DNA of 64,000 nt from Desulfosudis oleivorans Hxd3 (GCF_000018405.1 NC_009943.1:1615001-1679000), one strand, 5' to 3'; shown: positions 35,987 through 44,353, counted from the first letter of the stretch. Notes: generated by a model not told the origin, from the sequence alone. Translations and numbers: made by a program.

Positions 35987-36160
35987 CTACTCATCGCTTA
36001 TTTTTGCCAATTTTTCTTCCCATTTCTTAATGGCAACGTTCATCTGTGCAACAAATTTTTCCCTTCTTATTTCCTCTTCGGGGATCACATCGATGCTCTC
36101 AAGCCATGCTTTCCAATCTTTCGTATATGCTAACATCTGTTTCCATTCCTCTATGTTCAC
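35987..36160 (-). CDS. Cassette gene: 57-aa acidic/basic helical peptide
   Basis: GTG start at 36160 with GGAGG 8 bases upstream, ending TAG at 35987. The predicted product is charged and helical with five tryptophans (EEWKQM, KDWKAWLE, KKWEEKL). It starts 16 bases after the stop of the coiled-coil gene, so they are a two-gene cassette. Unknown function. Confidence 0.65.
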   Translation of the reverse strand: MNIEEWKQMLAYTKDWKAWLESIDVIPEEEIRREKFVAQMNVAIKKWEEKLAKISDE

Positions 36161-36176
36161 GTGGAAAACCTCCTTC

Positions 36177-36392
36177 TCATTCTTCTTCTCTCCTCTGATC
36201 TTCTTCCCATCTTAATTGGGCCTCCTCTTCATCACGTCTTCGCTCTTCCTCCTCTATTTCCTGAGCATATTTTTCTTCATATTCGATGCGTTGTCTTTCC
36301 GCCTCCTCTTCTAGCGCTATGCGATCCCTTTCCTCTTCTCTTTCTCTTTCTTCTCTTGCTTCCTCTAAATAATCAAAATAATCTTTATCCAT
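36177..36392 (-). CDS. Cassette gene: Glu/Arg-rich coiled-coil peptide
   Basis: 71 aa made of about half Glu and Arg (REEREREEERDRIALEEE), forming a long charged single helix or coiled coil. AAGGAGG lies 7 bases before ATG 36392. Low complexity, so homology searches would be uninformative. Co-cistronic with the 57-aa peptide. Confidence 0.65.
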   Translation of the reverse strand: MDKDYFDYLEEAREEREREEERDRIALEEEAERQRIEYEEKYAQEIEEEERRRDEEEAQLRWEEDQRREEE

Positions 36393-36425
36393 ACCGTCCT
36401 CCTTATTTGCAATAGAAGGTTCATC

Positions 36426-36478
36426 TTAGCCCGTCGCCTGCACCCTTTGGTTCGGCTCCATCGTCGTTCTGTGAGTTA
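36426..36478 (-). other. Degenerate attC-like junction
   Basis: After the TAA of the glycine-rich gene the minus strand reads AGTTAAC, then GAGCCGAACCAAAGGG TGCAGGCGACGGGC. The NQRVQATG reading of such sequence recurs at array junctions from memory, but no clean GTT core is present here. Marks a probable boundary between two cassettes lacking a leader. Confidence 0.4.
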
Positions 36479-36745
36479 ACTCTTGAGCCATTTTGTAAGC
36501 TTGTATCCACCCCACGCACCAAGCCCAGCGAGCGCAACTGACCCAACCGCAATCACCGCTACTCCGCCGAGTGCCGTTCCTCCAACCGCTGCGAGACCGG
36601 AGATTATTCCAGGTCCGGACAGACCTGCAGTCGTGCCCGCTGCTGATACAGCTGCAATGCCTCCTCCGACTCCCGCCCCAGTGCCAGCGACTGCTCCAAC
36701 GCCTGTCCCTACTTTCTCTGCGGTCCCTATTTTTTCTGATGACAT
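36476..36745 (-). CDS. Cassette gene: Gly/Ala-rich hydrophobic peptide
   Basis: 89 aa from ATG 36745 (AAAGGAGCGAAAG upstream). It is rich in GxxxG and small residues (GVGAVAGTGAGVGGG, GLAAVGGTALGGVAV) and ends with a helix and a basic KLTKWLKS. Looks like a glycine-zipper membrane peptide, reminiscent of bacteriocin or holin-like peptides. No signal or immunity gene seen. Confidence 0.65.
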   Translation of the reverse strand: MSSEKIGTAEKVGTGVGAVAGTGAGVGGGIAAVSAAGTTAGLSGPGIISGLAAVGGTALGGVAVIAVGSVALAGLGAWGGYKLTKWLKS

Positions 36746-36773
36746 GGTCTTTCGCTCCTTTCTTGTGTTGCCG

Positions 36774-36975
36774 AATTGCCGCAGTTGAGCGGCGCTTTCC
36801 CGGCATGAAATTGCCGTATGCATGCAGTTTCGTGACGGGAAAGGGTCCGCTCCAACGTCTTGTTCGCTGAGCGCGCAGCGGGAAGCGACAAGGCGGTGGA
36901 GCGATTTTATCGTCGCTCAACTGCGGCAATTCGCCGAGGGCGCAAGGACGAAGTCCGCTGCACGCTCGGCGAACG
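36774..36975 (-). repeat. 202-bp structured cassette leader, copy E
   Basis: Near-identical to copy D. Perfect 18-bp terminal inverted repeats, two inner hairpins (stems such as CTTTCCCG/CGGGAAAG and GCTCCA/TGGAGC with CTTGT/ACAAG) and the outer hairpin. Next start codon 28 bases downstream. Confidence 0.9.
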
Positions 36976-37096
36976 TCGGCAGCCAAAAGCAGCCAGGGCT
37001 TCCACCGCCTTCCTTGAAGTTGTTTACTGTTCAATAATCCCCGGTTGTTCAAAAACGCCTTAGCCCTGGATGTCTTCTTGGGCTGCCTTGTTATGC
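36968..37096 (-). other. Long (VCR-like) attC site
   Basis: Minus strand: R'' GCATAAC (37096-37090) overlapping the upstream stop, outer arms GGCAGCC/GGCTGCC, inner arms CCAGGGCT/AGCCCTGG, core GTTCGCC (36974-36968). At 129 bases it is similar in length to Vibrio VCR sites. Confidence 0.75.
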
Positions 37097-37513
37097 ATTT
37101 ATAAATACAGAGAATAATTTCAATATAATACTTATCAGTATCCCTATCTTCCAGATTTTTAATATCGCAAAAGTACTTTTAATGGATGAATCGTTAATAG
37201 AAGGTGCAATGCCTTTTAATTCTGATTCAAAATTTTTCCAATAATATAATACATAACTTTCTGTAAAAGTTCTTTTCCCATATTTTTTGAGTAACCAAGG
37301 GCCAAGGAACAAATAGATAAAGAAACCAGTCCACAGAAATCCAAAAAGGCATAAGCCGGAAATATGATCGAAATATTCCCAAAAATTTTCAGATAAGCTT
37401 ATCGCCGGCAGGGCTTTGAAGAGTATGATGGCAGGAGTAGGTATCAATATTATTGATGAGATAATAATAAAAATTCTCTTTGAAGCAGTGTCAGTCATAA
37501 ATTGATTCTGCAT
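37091..37513 (-). CDS. Cassette gene: three-helix membrane protein
   Basis: 140 aa, AT-rich, three membrane helices (about 13-33, 52-72, 118-138). ATG 37513 overlaps a GTTATGC core; ATG 37498 (MTDTASKR) is an alternative start. First cassette on the tRNA side. Unknown function. Confidence 0.65.
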   Translation of the reverse strand: MQNQFMTDTASKRIFIIISSIILIPTPAIILFKALPAISLSENFWEYFDHISGLCLFGFLWTGFFIYLFLGPWLLKKYGKRTFTESYVLYYWKNFESELKGIAPSINDSSIKSTFAILKIWKIGILISIILKLFSVFINA

Positions 37514-37616
37514 AACATAGGTTATATTGATTCTATTTTTTCCTTAAGGCCCTTCGATTCTCGTGAAAGGGTGTTTTTTGCCTCATTCTGGATTTTGCAA
37601 TAATACCTGGTTGTTG
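37510..37616 (-). other. Possible attC or attI-like start of the array
   Basis: On the minus strand TCCCAAC (37616-37610) and GTTATGC (37516-37510) bracket about 100 bases with partial arm pairing (CAATA..ACCT..GTT). It could be the attC of a lost upstream cassette. No integrase gene or attI signature follows. Confidence 0.35.
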
Positions 37617-37877
37617 GGAAAAAGGCCGCTGGCGCAGAAGTTACTTTTTGCTTTAATATGCAATATTATATAGAAGTTATATAAGTACGGGGAAAAATTA
37701 TCTGTGCTGTTTTTTATGCCGAAATTACGCATCCGCTCCCCCGGGGCGAAATTGTTTTGCCCCTGCATCACAAAGCCCTGTTCCCTGCATGTGCGGATGG
37801 ATCAATTGCACATGCCGTCTGGGTAGGACCTTTAGAAAATCCGGGGTTTTACCCTCCAGCCAACCCCGGTCGAGCAT
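37617..37877. other. Non-coding gap between array and tRNA
   Basis: About 260 bases without a supported gene. Two hairpins are visible: GGGGC/GCCCC near 37743-37763 and GCATGTGC (37787-37794) against GCACATGC (37808-37815). No integrase or second tRNA fragment was seen. Confidence 0.5.
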
Positions 37878-37896
37878 AAAAACGCGAAAATTCGCG
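37878..37896 (-). terminator. Rho-independent terminator of tRNA-Arg
   Basis: Stem CGCGAA/TTCGCG (37883-37896) followed on the minus strand by TTTTT (37882-37878), 16 bases past the tRNA end. Confidence 0.7.
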
Positions 37897-37911
37897 AACT
37901 GCAGATAAAAA

Positions 37912-37988
37912 TGGCGCGCCCGGAGGGATTCGAACCCCCGACCTACGGATTCGTAGTCCGGCACTCTATCCAGCTGAGCTACGGGCGC
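37912..37988 (-). tRNA. tRNA-Arg (anticodon ACG), CCA encoded
   Basis: 77-nt cloverleaf on the minus strand. Acceptor GCGCCCG/CGGGCGC, D arm with AGCTCAGCTGGATAGAG, anticodon loop CTACGAA (anticodon ACG), T arm GGTTCGAATCC, discriminator G and encoded CCA. Lies at the edge of the accessory block, a common place for integration events. Confidence 0.96.
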
Positions 37989-38022
37989 GTGTTGGTTTAA
38001 TTAAAAGATTGCAAGGGGAATG

Positions 38023-38916
38023 TCAATGATTTTCCCGTTTGGCCCATCTCTGGTCGATTTCCAGTTGCACGGCTTTGATCTGGCGGTCGGGCATGGTTTT
38101 GAACCGGGACTGGGCCTTGAAGTAGAGATCCACGGGTTTGCGCTGTTTGCCGGCCAGTTTTGCGGTGGCGCCGGTAAGGGTTGTTTTTCCGTTTTCGTAC
38201 TCGTAGAGCTCGAACAGGCCGGTTTCCACGGCCAGCTTTCCCACCTTGACCGTGTACCGGGGATCAAATCCCCAGCCCGGCGGGCAGGCGGTGTGAACGT
38301 GGAAATAGCGGGTGCCGGTCATGGATTTGGCCTTGACAAGCTTGGTGTAGAAGTCCAGGGGATAAGCCGAGGAGCAGGAGGCCACGTAGGCAATGTCGTG
38401 GGCCGCCACAATGGAGGCTACGTCCTTGCGCTGCTGGCGCTTGCCGTGAATGGGTGTGGTGGTGGTTACGGCGCCGGCCGGGGTGGTGCCGGAGCGCTGA
38501 ATGCCGGTGTTCATGTAGGCTTCGTTGTCGTAGCAGATATAGATCAGGTTTTCGCCCCGTTCGCAGGCGCCGGACAGGGCCTGAATGCCGATGTCGCTGG
38601 TGCCGCCGTCGCCGGCCCAGGCCACCACCGTGGTTTTGTCCCGGTCCAGAGCGCGCAGCGCGGCCCGGACCCCGGTGGCTGCCGCGGCGGTTGAGGCAAA
38701 GGTGACGTTGAGGCAGGGAAGCTGGGTGGCGGCAATGGGGTAGAGCCCCTGCATAACGGTAAGGCAGCTGGGGGGTACCACCAAGATGGTGTCCCGGCCC
38801 AGGGCCTTGAGACCGATGCGGTATATCTGGGAGAGGCCGCAACCGGCGCAGGCCCGGTTGCCCGGGTGCATCAGTTCCTCTTCCGGGAGGTCCAGTAAGT
38901 TGACTGTGCTGGTCAT
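38023..38916 (-). CDS. porB: Pyruvate/2-oxoacid:ferredoxin oxidoreductase, beta subunit
   Basis: 297 aa. Binds thiamine diphosphate: [13 protein letters not shown] and the downstream NEAYMNTG Mg2+ site. [12 protein letters not shown] holds cluster-binding cysteines. ATG 38916 is used; the frame runs to 38955 but the internal ATG fits the family start. Last gene of porC-D-A-B, separated from porA by about 400 bases of repeat DNA. Confidence 0.95.
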   Translation of the reverse strand: MTSTVNLLDLPEEELMHPGNRACAGCGLSQIYRIGLKALGRDTILVVPPSCLTVMQGLYPIAATQLPCLNVTFASTAAAATGVRAALRALDRDKTTVVAWAGDGGTSDIGIQALSGACERGENLIYICYDNEAYMNTGIQRSGTTPAGAVTTTTPIHGKRQQRKDVASIVAAHDIAYVASCSSAYPLDFYTKLVKAKSMTGTRYFHVHTACPPGWGFDPRYTVKVGKLAVETGLFELYEYENGKTTLTGATAKLAGKQRKPVDLYFKAQSRFKTMPDRQIKAVQLEIDQRWAKRENH

Positions 38917-39040
38917 ATATTTATTATTCCTTTCATTTGAATAGGGTAGCGACACGTTTGTTTATCGCTATCGGGATCGGTATCGAAATCCATGTACCGT
39001 CGTACTCCTAAAAATCGTTTTTTTATCTTTGTTTATCCGT

Positions 39041-39260
39041 GTACTTTTCTTTGGCGCAAAGAAAAGTACCAAAAGAAACATGCCCGTGCAGCTTGGCCTC
39101 TGGCTTGCCACGCCTGCGGCGTGGCTTCCCTCGCGCAAACGCTTTTTTCGGCGCGGGCAGGAACTCGCCGCCTGCGGCGGGCTCAGACAGCCTGCCCGCT
39201 GTTTCCGAAAAAAGCATTTGCGCTCGGCGGCGCTGCAATGGGCGGGGCCTGCCGTTGATG
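39041..39260. repeat. Palindrome-rich repeat between porB and porA
   Basis: GTACTTTTCTTT (39041-39052) and AAAGAAAAGTAC (39058-39069) are a perfect inverted repeat. It is followed by GCCACGCC/GGCGTGGC and CGCCGCC/GGCGGGC stems. This type of sequence is a dispersed intergenic repeat in many proteobacteria (from memory). It contains only spurious frames. Confidence 0.65.
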
Positions 39261-39314
39261 TCCCTGCGTCGTGTCTGGAAGCTATTGTTTCAACGGCGAA
39301 ACCATATTGTTATC

Positions 39315-40505
39315 TTACATTTTAATATCTATCCATGTGGGCTGCGCGTCGGCTTTGGGTGTCTGGCAGAAGTCCTTGAAGGCCGTGTGCAGGTCTTCGG
39401 TTTTAATGGTTCTGCCGCCCAGGCCCAGGACAAAGTTGCCCACCTTCGGCCGGGTGGGCGCGTTGTACAAGGCTGCTTTGAGTTCACTGGCCAGCGGGCC
39501 TTCATACCCGTAGCTGATCGCCTTTTCAAACACGGCAATGCCTTTGAGGTTGCCCAGGGCCTGTGCCAGCTGTTCGGCGGGAAAGGGCCGGAAAAGCCGC
39601 AGGCCCATGACGCCGGCGCGAATGTTTTCATCGCGCAGCAGGTCCACCACTTTGCGCATCTGAAGGGAAAGCGAACCCATGCACAGGGCCACGTAATCGG
39701 CATCGTCGCACCGGTAGCCTTCAAAAAGGGGATGGCCCCCCCGGCCGAACCGGTCCAGGTAGGCCTTGTCCGTCTCTTCCACCACGGTGATGGCCCGGCG
39801 CATGTCCTGGTGCAGGTCGTGGCGGATCTCCATGTAGGAAGGGGCCATATCGCCGCGCACGTCGGGCCGCACGTCGGGCAGGGTGACGGTGTTCAGGTTC
39901 ATGGGCCTGGCCGGGTTCAGCAGGGCCGAGGGCGAGCTTCCGGCCAGAAAGGCGTCTGCCTGGTCCGGATCGGGCACGTCGAACGGCATGTGGGTGTGGG
40001 AGAGCAGGTAGCCGTCGTAACAGACCATCACCGGGACGCGCACGGTTTCGGCAATGCGGAAGGCCTGGATCACGGTGTCGATGATCTGCTGGTGGTTGGC
40101 CGCGTGCAGGTGGATCCAGCCGGTGTCCCGCTGGGACATGGTGTCCTGGTGGTCGTTCCAGATGGACCAGGGCGCGCCCACGCCCCGGTTGGCCACGCAC
40201 ATGACCAGGGGCAGCCGGGCGCCGGCGGCCCAGTGAACCTGCTCGTGCATGTAGAGCAGGCCGTTGGCGCTGGTGGCGGTAAAGGCCCGGGCCCCGGTGC
40301 TGGAGGCGGCAATGCACACGGCCAGGGCGCTGTGTTCGCTTTCCACGGGAATGTACTCGGCCTTCATCTCGCCGGACTCCACGAACTCGGAGAGCTTTTC
40401 CGTCAGCGGGGTCTGGGGGGTGATGGGATAGGCGGCGATGACCTGTACCCGGGCCAGTTTGACGCCTGTGGCGGCGGCGGTGTTGCCGGAATCAATGATG
40501 TGCAT
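39315..40505 (-). CDS. porA: Pyruvate/2-oxoacid:ferredoxin oxidoreductase, alpha subunit
   Basis: 396 aa with the domain I/II order of POR alpha chains: AAYPITPQTPLTE near the start, EHSALAVCIAASSTGARAFTATSANGLLYM, and a C-terminal transketolase-like domain with GRTIKTEDL. It binds the substrate with the TPP subunit. POR is favoured over VOR/KOR by the CDAB order, but substrate choice is not certain. Confidence 0.95.
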   Translation of the reverse strand: MHIIDSGNTAAATGVKLARVQVIAAYPITPQTPLTEKLSEFVESGEMKAEYIPVESEHSALAVCIAASSTGARAFTATSANGLLYMHEQVHWAAGARLPLVMCVANRGVGAPWSIWNDHQDTMSQRDTGWIHLHAANHQQIIDTVIQAFRIAETVRVPVMVCYDGYLLSHTHMPFDVPDPDQADAFLAGSSPSALLNPARPMNLNTVTLPDVRPDVRGDMAPSYMEIRHDLHQDMRRAITVVEETDKAYLDRFGRGGHPLFEGYRCDDADYVALCMGSLSLQMRKVVDLLRDENIRAGVMGLRLFRPFPAEQLAQALGNLKGIAVFEKAISYGYEGPLASELKAALYNAPTRPKVGNFVLGLGGRTIKTEDLHTAFKDFCQTPKADAQPTWIDIKM

Positions 40506-40518
40506 TTACAGTTCCTCG

Positions 40519-40640
40519 ATGGCTTCGTAAAAAGCCCAATCTCTGTGTTGCGCAAATCCCTTGTCACTGCGGCGTACAATCAGTACGCCTCATTCCTCGG
40601 GATTCGCGGCGCCTTGATCTTGAACTTTTTACAAAGCCAT
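40519..40640. repeat. MITE-like inverted repeat inside the por operon
   Basis: ATGGCTTCGTAAAAAG and its near-perfect inverse CTTTTTACAAAGCCAT (15 of 16) bound 122 bases with an inner GGCGTAC/GTACGCC hairpin. A partial copy (GGCTTCGTAAAAA) recurs at about 46287, directly before the MBL hydrolase start. Confidence 0.7.
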
Positions 40641-40698
40641 TCCAAGGCGACGGGGTTGTCTTTATTCTCTTTTAAGCGTCATTGCGAGCCGGTCAAAC

Positions 40699-40775
40699 GT
40701 CATTGCGAGCGAAGCAAAGCAATCTTGAACGTTTGCGAAGGAGATTGCTTCGTCGCTTCGCTCCTCGCAATGACG
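40699..40775. repeat. REP-like palindrome (GTCATTGCGAGC family)
   Basis: CGTCATTGCGAGCGAAGCAA and its inverse ending GCGAGGAGCGAAGCGACG bound 77 bases. A second copy lies at 44478-44555. A widespread bacterial intergenic repeat family. Confidence 0.75.
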
Positions 40776-40785
40776 GGTATATGTC

Positions 40786-41085
40786 TTACTCCTCTTTTCT
40801 TTCGGTTTCCGCCACCATGGTGATGGCGCCGGCCGGGCACTCTTCGGCGCAGATGCCGCACCCCTTGCAGTATTGCAGGTCAATGGCGGGCGGAATGGTC
40901 TGGGAAATCACGCCGTCCGGGCAGTGCAGCCAGCACAGAAAGCAGCCCCGGGTTTTCTTTTTGGCCGGAATGCAACGACTTTCGTCGATGACCGGATATT
41001 CCACCCGCCAGGAACCGGTGTTGCCGCCGTCTCCGGGGCCGGGTTCACTGTGGGACGTGTGGGCCGCGTATTTCTTTTTTCCCAT
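40786..41085 (-). CDS. porD: Pyruvate/2-oxoacid:ferredoxin oxidoreductase, delta (ferredoxin) subunit
   Basis: 99 aa with two 4Fe-4S sites: GCFLCWLHCPDGVI and YCKGCGICAEECPAGAI. Carries electrons from the TPP site to external ferredoxin. Starts 4 bases after porC. Confidence 0.95.
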   Translation of the reverse strand: MGKKKYAAHTSHSEPGPGDGGNTGSWRVEYPVIDESRCIPAKKKTRGCFLCWLHCPDGVISQTIPPAIDLQYCKGCGICAEECPAGAITMVAETERKEE

Positions 41086-41089
41086 ATTA

Positions 41090-41650
41090 TCATACTCCGA
41101 TTATTGTACGTTCATAGGCCAGCCGGGCCGCCTCTGCATTGCGCCGGGCCCGCTTGCCGTCAAACTCTTTTTCAATGGCCGCAAGCAGGGGCTCGATTTC
41201 CACCAGGCCGGTGGCCCTGGCAAAGGCGCCGATAATGCCGGTGTTGACAATGGCCCTTGGCATCCCCACTTCCACGGCGATTTCAGAAACATCGGCCACG
41301 GCCGTTGTGACATTGTCGAACACGTAGGCGCTGACCGGTTTGTGGGTGTTGATGATAATGGTCCCGCCGGGCTTGATGCCCCCGGTGACATTGGCCTCGG
41401 CGATCAGGTGTTCGTCAAGGATCACGATCACGTCGGGCTGCTCAAGGGGGGACAGGTCGTAAATGTCTTTTGTGGAAAGCTTTAACGAGGTGAAGACCGG
41501 CGCCCCCCGCCGTTCGGTGCCGAAGGTGGGGATCATGGCCACACCCCTGTACCCCGAGGCAAAGGCCACGTTGGCCACGATCTTGGCCGCGGTGATGGCA
41601 CCCTGGCCGCCCCGGCCGTGCCACCGGATATCCATGTCCGAAGGTTTCAT
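41090..41650 (-). CDS. porC: Pyruvate/2-oxoacid:ferredoxin oxidoreductase, gamma subunit
   Basis: 186 aa. The HGRGGQGAITAAKIVA motif near the N-terminus and the VNTGIIGAFARATGLV block are the family signatures. First gene of the por operon; a promoter should lie in the repeat-rich region at 41651-42002. Confidence 0.95.
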   Translation of the reverse strand: MKPSDMDIRWHGRGGQGAITAAKIVANVAFASGYRGVAMIPTFGTERRGAPVFTSLKLSTKDIYDLSPLEQPDVIVILDEHLIAEANVTGGIKPGGTIIINTHKPVSAYVFDNVTTAVADVSEIAVEVGMPRAIVNTGIIGAFARATGLVEIEPLLAAIEKEFDGKRARRNAEAARLAYERTIIGV

Positions 41651-41813
41651 GCATGTGTCCTTAATGTATCGCGTATATCTTTGTATCGAGGTGTACCGTA
41701 TACGAAAAAACGATTTTCCGCGCCTGCGGCATTAGATATGTCAAACCGGGCCAATAAAATCAAGCCGGAAGTTAACGATTTAATAAAAGTTACGATCTGT
41801 CCGCATCCCCTGT

Positions 41814-41904
41814 TATCGCTATCGGGATCGGTATCGCTATCGGTATCGAAACAGCAGGGATGATTAATTTCGATCCCGACCCCGATCCCGATAGCGATCC
41901 CGAT
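41814..41904. repeat. Inverted arrays of ATCGGT/ATCGGG hexamers
   Basis: 41814-41848 is a run of ATCGCT, ATCGGG and ATCGGT units; 41871-41904 is the same type of run inverted (CGATCC, CGATAG units). Together they form a long imperfect hairpin between porC and glpK. Similar runs occur at about 38960-38985 and 44441-44466. Confidence 0.8.
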
Positions 41905-41947
41905 TTGGATTTTGATGGCAGGAACTCATAGTTCGTGTTCATCTGTT

Positions 41948-41977
41948 TCTTATGAGGACACGTCTTATGAGGACATG
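41948..41977. repeat. Tandem 15-bp direct repeat
   Basis: TCTTATGAGGACACG (41948-41962) is followed directly by TCTTATGAGGACATG (41963-41977). Together with the hexamer runs it fills the 350-base gap, which has no gene. Confidence 0.75.
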
Positions 41978-42002
41978 AAAAAGGTTTCCAAACGGTCGGT
42001 CT

Positions 42003-43520
42003 TCATCCTTCCTCCTTCCAGCCGGCGGCCCGTTTTATCGCCTTGTCCCACTGGGCGCACATTTTATCCCGAAGGGCGGCCGCCATTTCCGGCTGCCATT
42101 GGCCGTTTTCCTTCCAGTGGCGTCGCAGGTCCTCCTTTTTGCTCCAGAAGCCAACGGCCAGGCCGGCGGCATAGGCCGCGCCCAGCACTGTGGATTCCAG
42201 GACCGCGGACCGGATCACCGGAACGCGCACCAGGTCGGCCTGGAACTGCATCAGCAGGTCGTTGGCCGCCATGCCGCCATCCACCTTCAGGGATTTGAAG
42301 GGAATGCCGGAATCCTTTTCCATGGCGCTGAAAATCTCGTTGACCTGAAAGGCCGTGGACTCCAGGGCCGCCCGGGCGATGTGGCCTTTGTTGATGTAGT
42401 GGGTCATGCCGATGATCAGGCCCCGGGCTGAGCTGTCCCAGTGTGGGGCAAACAGGCCGGAAAAGGCCGGCACAAAATAGACGCCGCCGTTGTCGGCAAC
42501 GGTTTTGGCCAGGTCTTCAACCTCGGGGGAGGTGCGGATCAGGTTCAGGTTGTCCCGCAGCCACTGCACCAGGGACCCGGCAACGGCCACTGATCCCTCA
42601 AGGGCGTAGACCGGGGGCTCGTTCCCAATTTTGTAGCCCAGGGTGGTCAGCAGGCCGTGGTTTGAGTGAATAATTTTCTGGCCGGTGTTGGACAGCAGAA
42701 AACAGCCGGTGCCGTATGTGTTTTTGGCTTCCCCCGGCTCAAAGCAGACCTGGCCGAACAGGGCCGCCTGCTGGTCCCCCAGGTCCCCGGAAACCGGGGT
42801 GCCCGGTGCTAGGCCCCAGTTTTGGGCGGCATGGCCGTAAACCTCGCTGGAGGCCATGATGCGGGGCAGCATCTTTTCCGGAATGTCGAGGATCTTTAAA
42901 AGCTCGCTGTCCCAGGCCAGGGTTTCAAGGTTCATCAGCATGGTGCGGCTGGCATTGGTCACGTCCGTGACATGCACCCCCTTGCCCGGCCCGCCGGTGA
43001 GCCACCAGATCAGCCAGGTGTCCATGTTGCCGAACAGGGCATCCCCTTTTTCGGCCGCTGCCCGGGCCCCTTCCACATTATCAAGAATCCACCTGATCTT
43101 GGGGCCGGAAAAATAGGAGGCTGCCGGCAGCCCGGTTTTTTCCTTAAACAGCGGTTCGTGGCCCTCCTGTTTTAGCGCGGTGCACATGTCCGCGGTGCGG
43201 GTGTCCTGCCACACTATGGCGTTATAAAGGGGCCTGCCGGTGTGCCGGTTCCACACCACCGTGGTTTCCCGCTGGTTGGTGATGCCCACGGCAGCGATCT
43301 GGTCCGGTTCAATCAGCCCTTTTTTCAGGGCTTCGGCAATGATGCCGGCTGTGTTGGCCCGAATCTCCATGGGGTCATGCTCCACGAACCCCGGTTCCGG
43401 GTAAATCTGCCGGTGTTCCACCTGGTGGCTGGCCACCATGGCGCCGGTTGTGTCAAACACCACGAAACGGGTGCTGGTGGTGCCCTGGTCAATGGCGCCC
43501 ACGTACTGTTTATCGGTCAT
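42003..43520 (-). CDS. glpK: Glycerol kinase
   Basis: 505 aa FGGY-family kinase. The family N-terminus [16 protein letters not shown] and the [13 protein letters not shown] and [16 protein letters not shown] blocks identify GlpK. It phosphorylates glycerol to sn-glycerol-3-phosphate. ATG 43520 is preferred: GGAGG lies 6 bases before it. The start overlaps the stop of the dapB-like gene (ATGA at 43517-43520). Confidence 0.96.
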   Translation of the reverse strand: MTDKQYVGAIDQGTTSTRFVVFDTTGAMVASHQVEHRQIYPEPGFVEHDPMEIRANTAGIIAEALKKGLIEPDQIAAVGITNQRETTVVWNRHTGRPLYNAIVWQDTRTADMCTALKQEGHEPLFKEKTGLPAASYFSGPKIRWILDNVEGARAAAEKGDALFGNMDTWLIWWLTGGPGKGVHVTDVTNASRTMLMNLETLAWDSELLKILDIPEKMLPRIMASSEVYGHAAQNWGLAPGTPVSGDLGDQQAALFGQVCFEPGEAKNTYGTGCFLLSNTGQKIIHSNHGLLTTLGYKIGNEPPVYALEGSVAVAGSLVQWLRDNLNLIRTSPEVEDLAKTVADNGGVYFVPAFSGLFAPHWDSSARGLIIGMTHYINKGHIARAALESTAFQVNEIFSAMEKDSGIPFKSLKVDGGMAANDLLMQFQADLVRVPVIRSAVLESTVLGAAYAAGLAVGFWSKKEDLRRHWKENGQWQPEMAAALRDKMCAQWDKAIKRAAGWKEEG

Positions 43521-44353
43521 GAGCAACCTCCTGTTAAGACGTCGATCATGGAAAAGACGGTGCCTTTTTCCCCTCTGGCCACCTTTTGGTGCAGAAACAC
43601 CACCGCGTCCAGGGTGCCGTCGGCATAGATGTCCCGGCCGTTGATGTTGTGTTTGAACTCAAAGGTGACGGTGCGGTCCGGCGATGTCAGGGTGTAGGTG
43701 TGCCAGCCGTGGCCCCCCAGATGTTCTTCCGGAATGCCCCACTCACGTTTCTGTACCTCGGGGTCGCGGATCATCTCGATTTGATCCTCTGAAAAGTGCA
43801 CGCCCAGCCTGTTAAAGGAATGGACCACGGCCCTGGCCGTGCCGCTGGTGTCGGCCTTGCCCTTCTGGTGGCTCTCCCTGACCGTCATGGTGTAGCCGGC
43901 AAACAGGCCGGGAAAGGTGTCGGCGGCATGGGCCAGCATGGCCTGGAACCCCACCACCTGTTTGGCCATATTCGGGGCGATCACCGCGCAGATGGAAGAC
44001 GCCCGAACCGCCGGATCCAGGCGGTCCCGGTCTCCGCCGGTGGTGCCCATGACAAAGGGCAGACCGTGGGCGCAGTAGAATTCGCAATTGCCGTTTACAG
44101 CCGTGGGGTGGGTGTAGTCCACGCTGATCAGGCCGGGACACTGTTTTTTGATATCACCGATCCGTGCCGCCCGGACATCGGGCCGGACCAGTTGAATCGA
44201 CGTGCCGGCCACCTCAACGGCCGCCTCCTGAATCTCCGGGCCGGTAAGGGAGAAAGGGACCAGGGCAAACCGGGAGTCCCGCAATACGTGGGAGACGATC
44301 ATCTTTGCCACGTTGCCGGGCAGGCCGTTGATCATGATGGGAATAAGCTGCAT
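43517..44353 (-). CDS. Dihydrodipicolinate reductase-like protein
   Basis: 278 aa from ATG 44353 (GAGGAG 8 bases upstream). [13 protein letters not shown] replaces the usual Rossmann start, then [12 protein letters not shown], the [14 protein letters not shown] catalytic block (His/Lys) and [16 protein letters not shown] match DapB, closest to the longer plant/deltaproteobacterial form. Reduces dihydrodipicolinate in lysine/diaminopimelate synthesis. Coupled to glpK, an unexpected partner. Confidence 0.82.
   Translation of the reverse strand: MQLIPIMINGLPGNVAKMIVSHVLRDSRFALVPFSLTGPEIQEAAVEVAGTSIQLVRPDVRAARIGDIKKQCPGLISVDYTHPTAVNGNCEFYCAHGLPFVMGTTGGDRDRLDPAVRASSICAVIAPNMAKQVVGFQAMLAHAADTFPGLFAGYTMTVRESHQKGKADTSGTARAVVHSFNRLGVHFSEDQIEMIRDPEVQKREWGIPEEHLGGHGWHTYTLTSPDRTVTFEFKHNINGRDIYADGTLDAVVFLHQKVARGEKGTVFSMIDVLTGGCS

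Noticed and set aside
32868-36975. CRISPR array made of the 202-bp repeats
   Set aside because: Repeats are far too long and the intervals (about 460-1240 bp) contain genes with ribosome sites, not short spacers; no cas genes.
33658-37063. Open frames repeated in each leader (MQFRDGKGS... on plus, MHTAISCRES... on minus)
   Set aside because: They only translate the conserved 202-bp repeat; the length is not a multiple of three, and frames join different genes in different ways.
37517-37911. Integron integrase or attI next to tRNA-Arg
   Set aside because: No tyrosine recombinase frame is present on either strand, and only a weak GTTATGC core is seen.
37725-37964. 79-aa minus-strand frame over the tRNA
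   Set aside because: [11 protein letters not shown] is a typical translation of a tRNA gene; no independent support.
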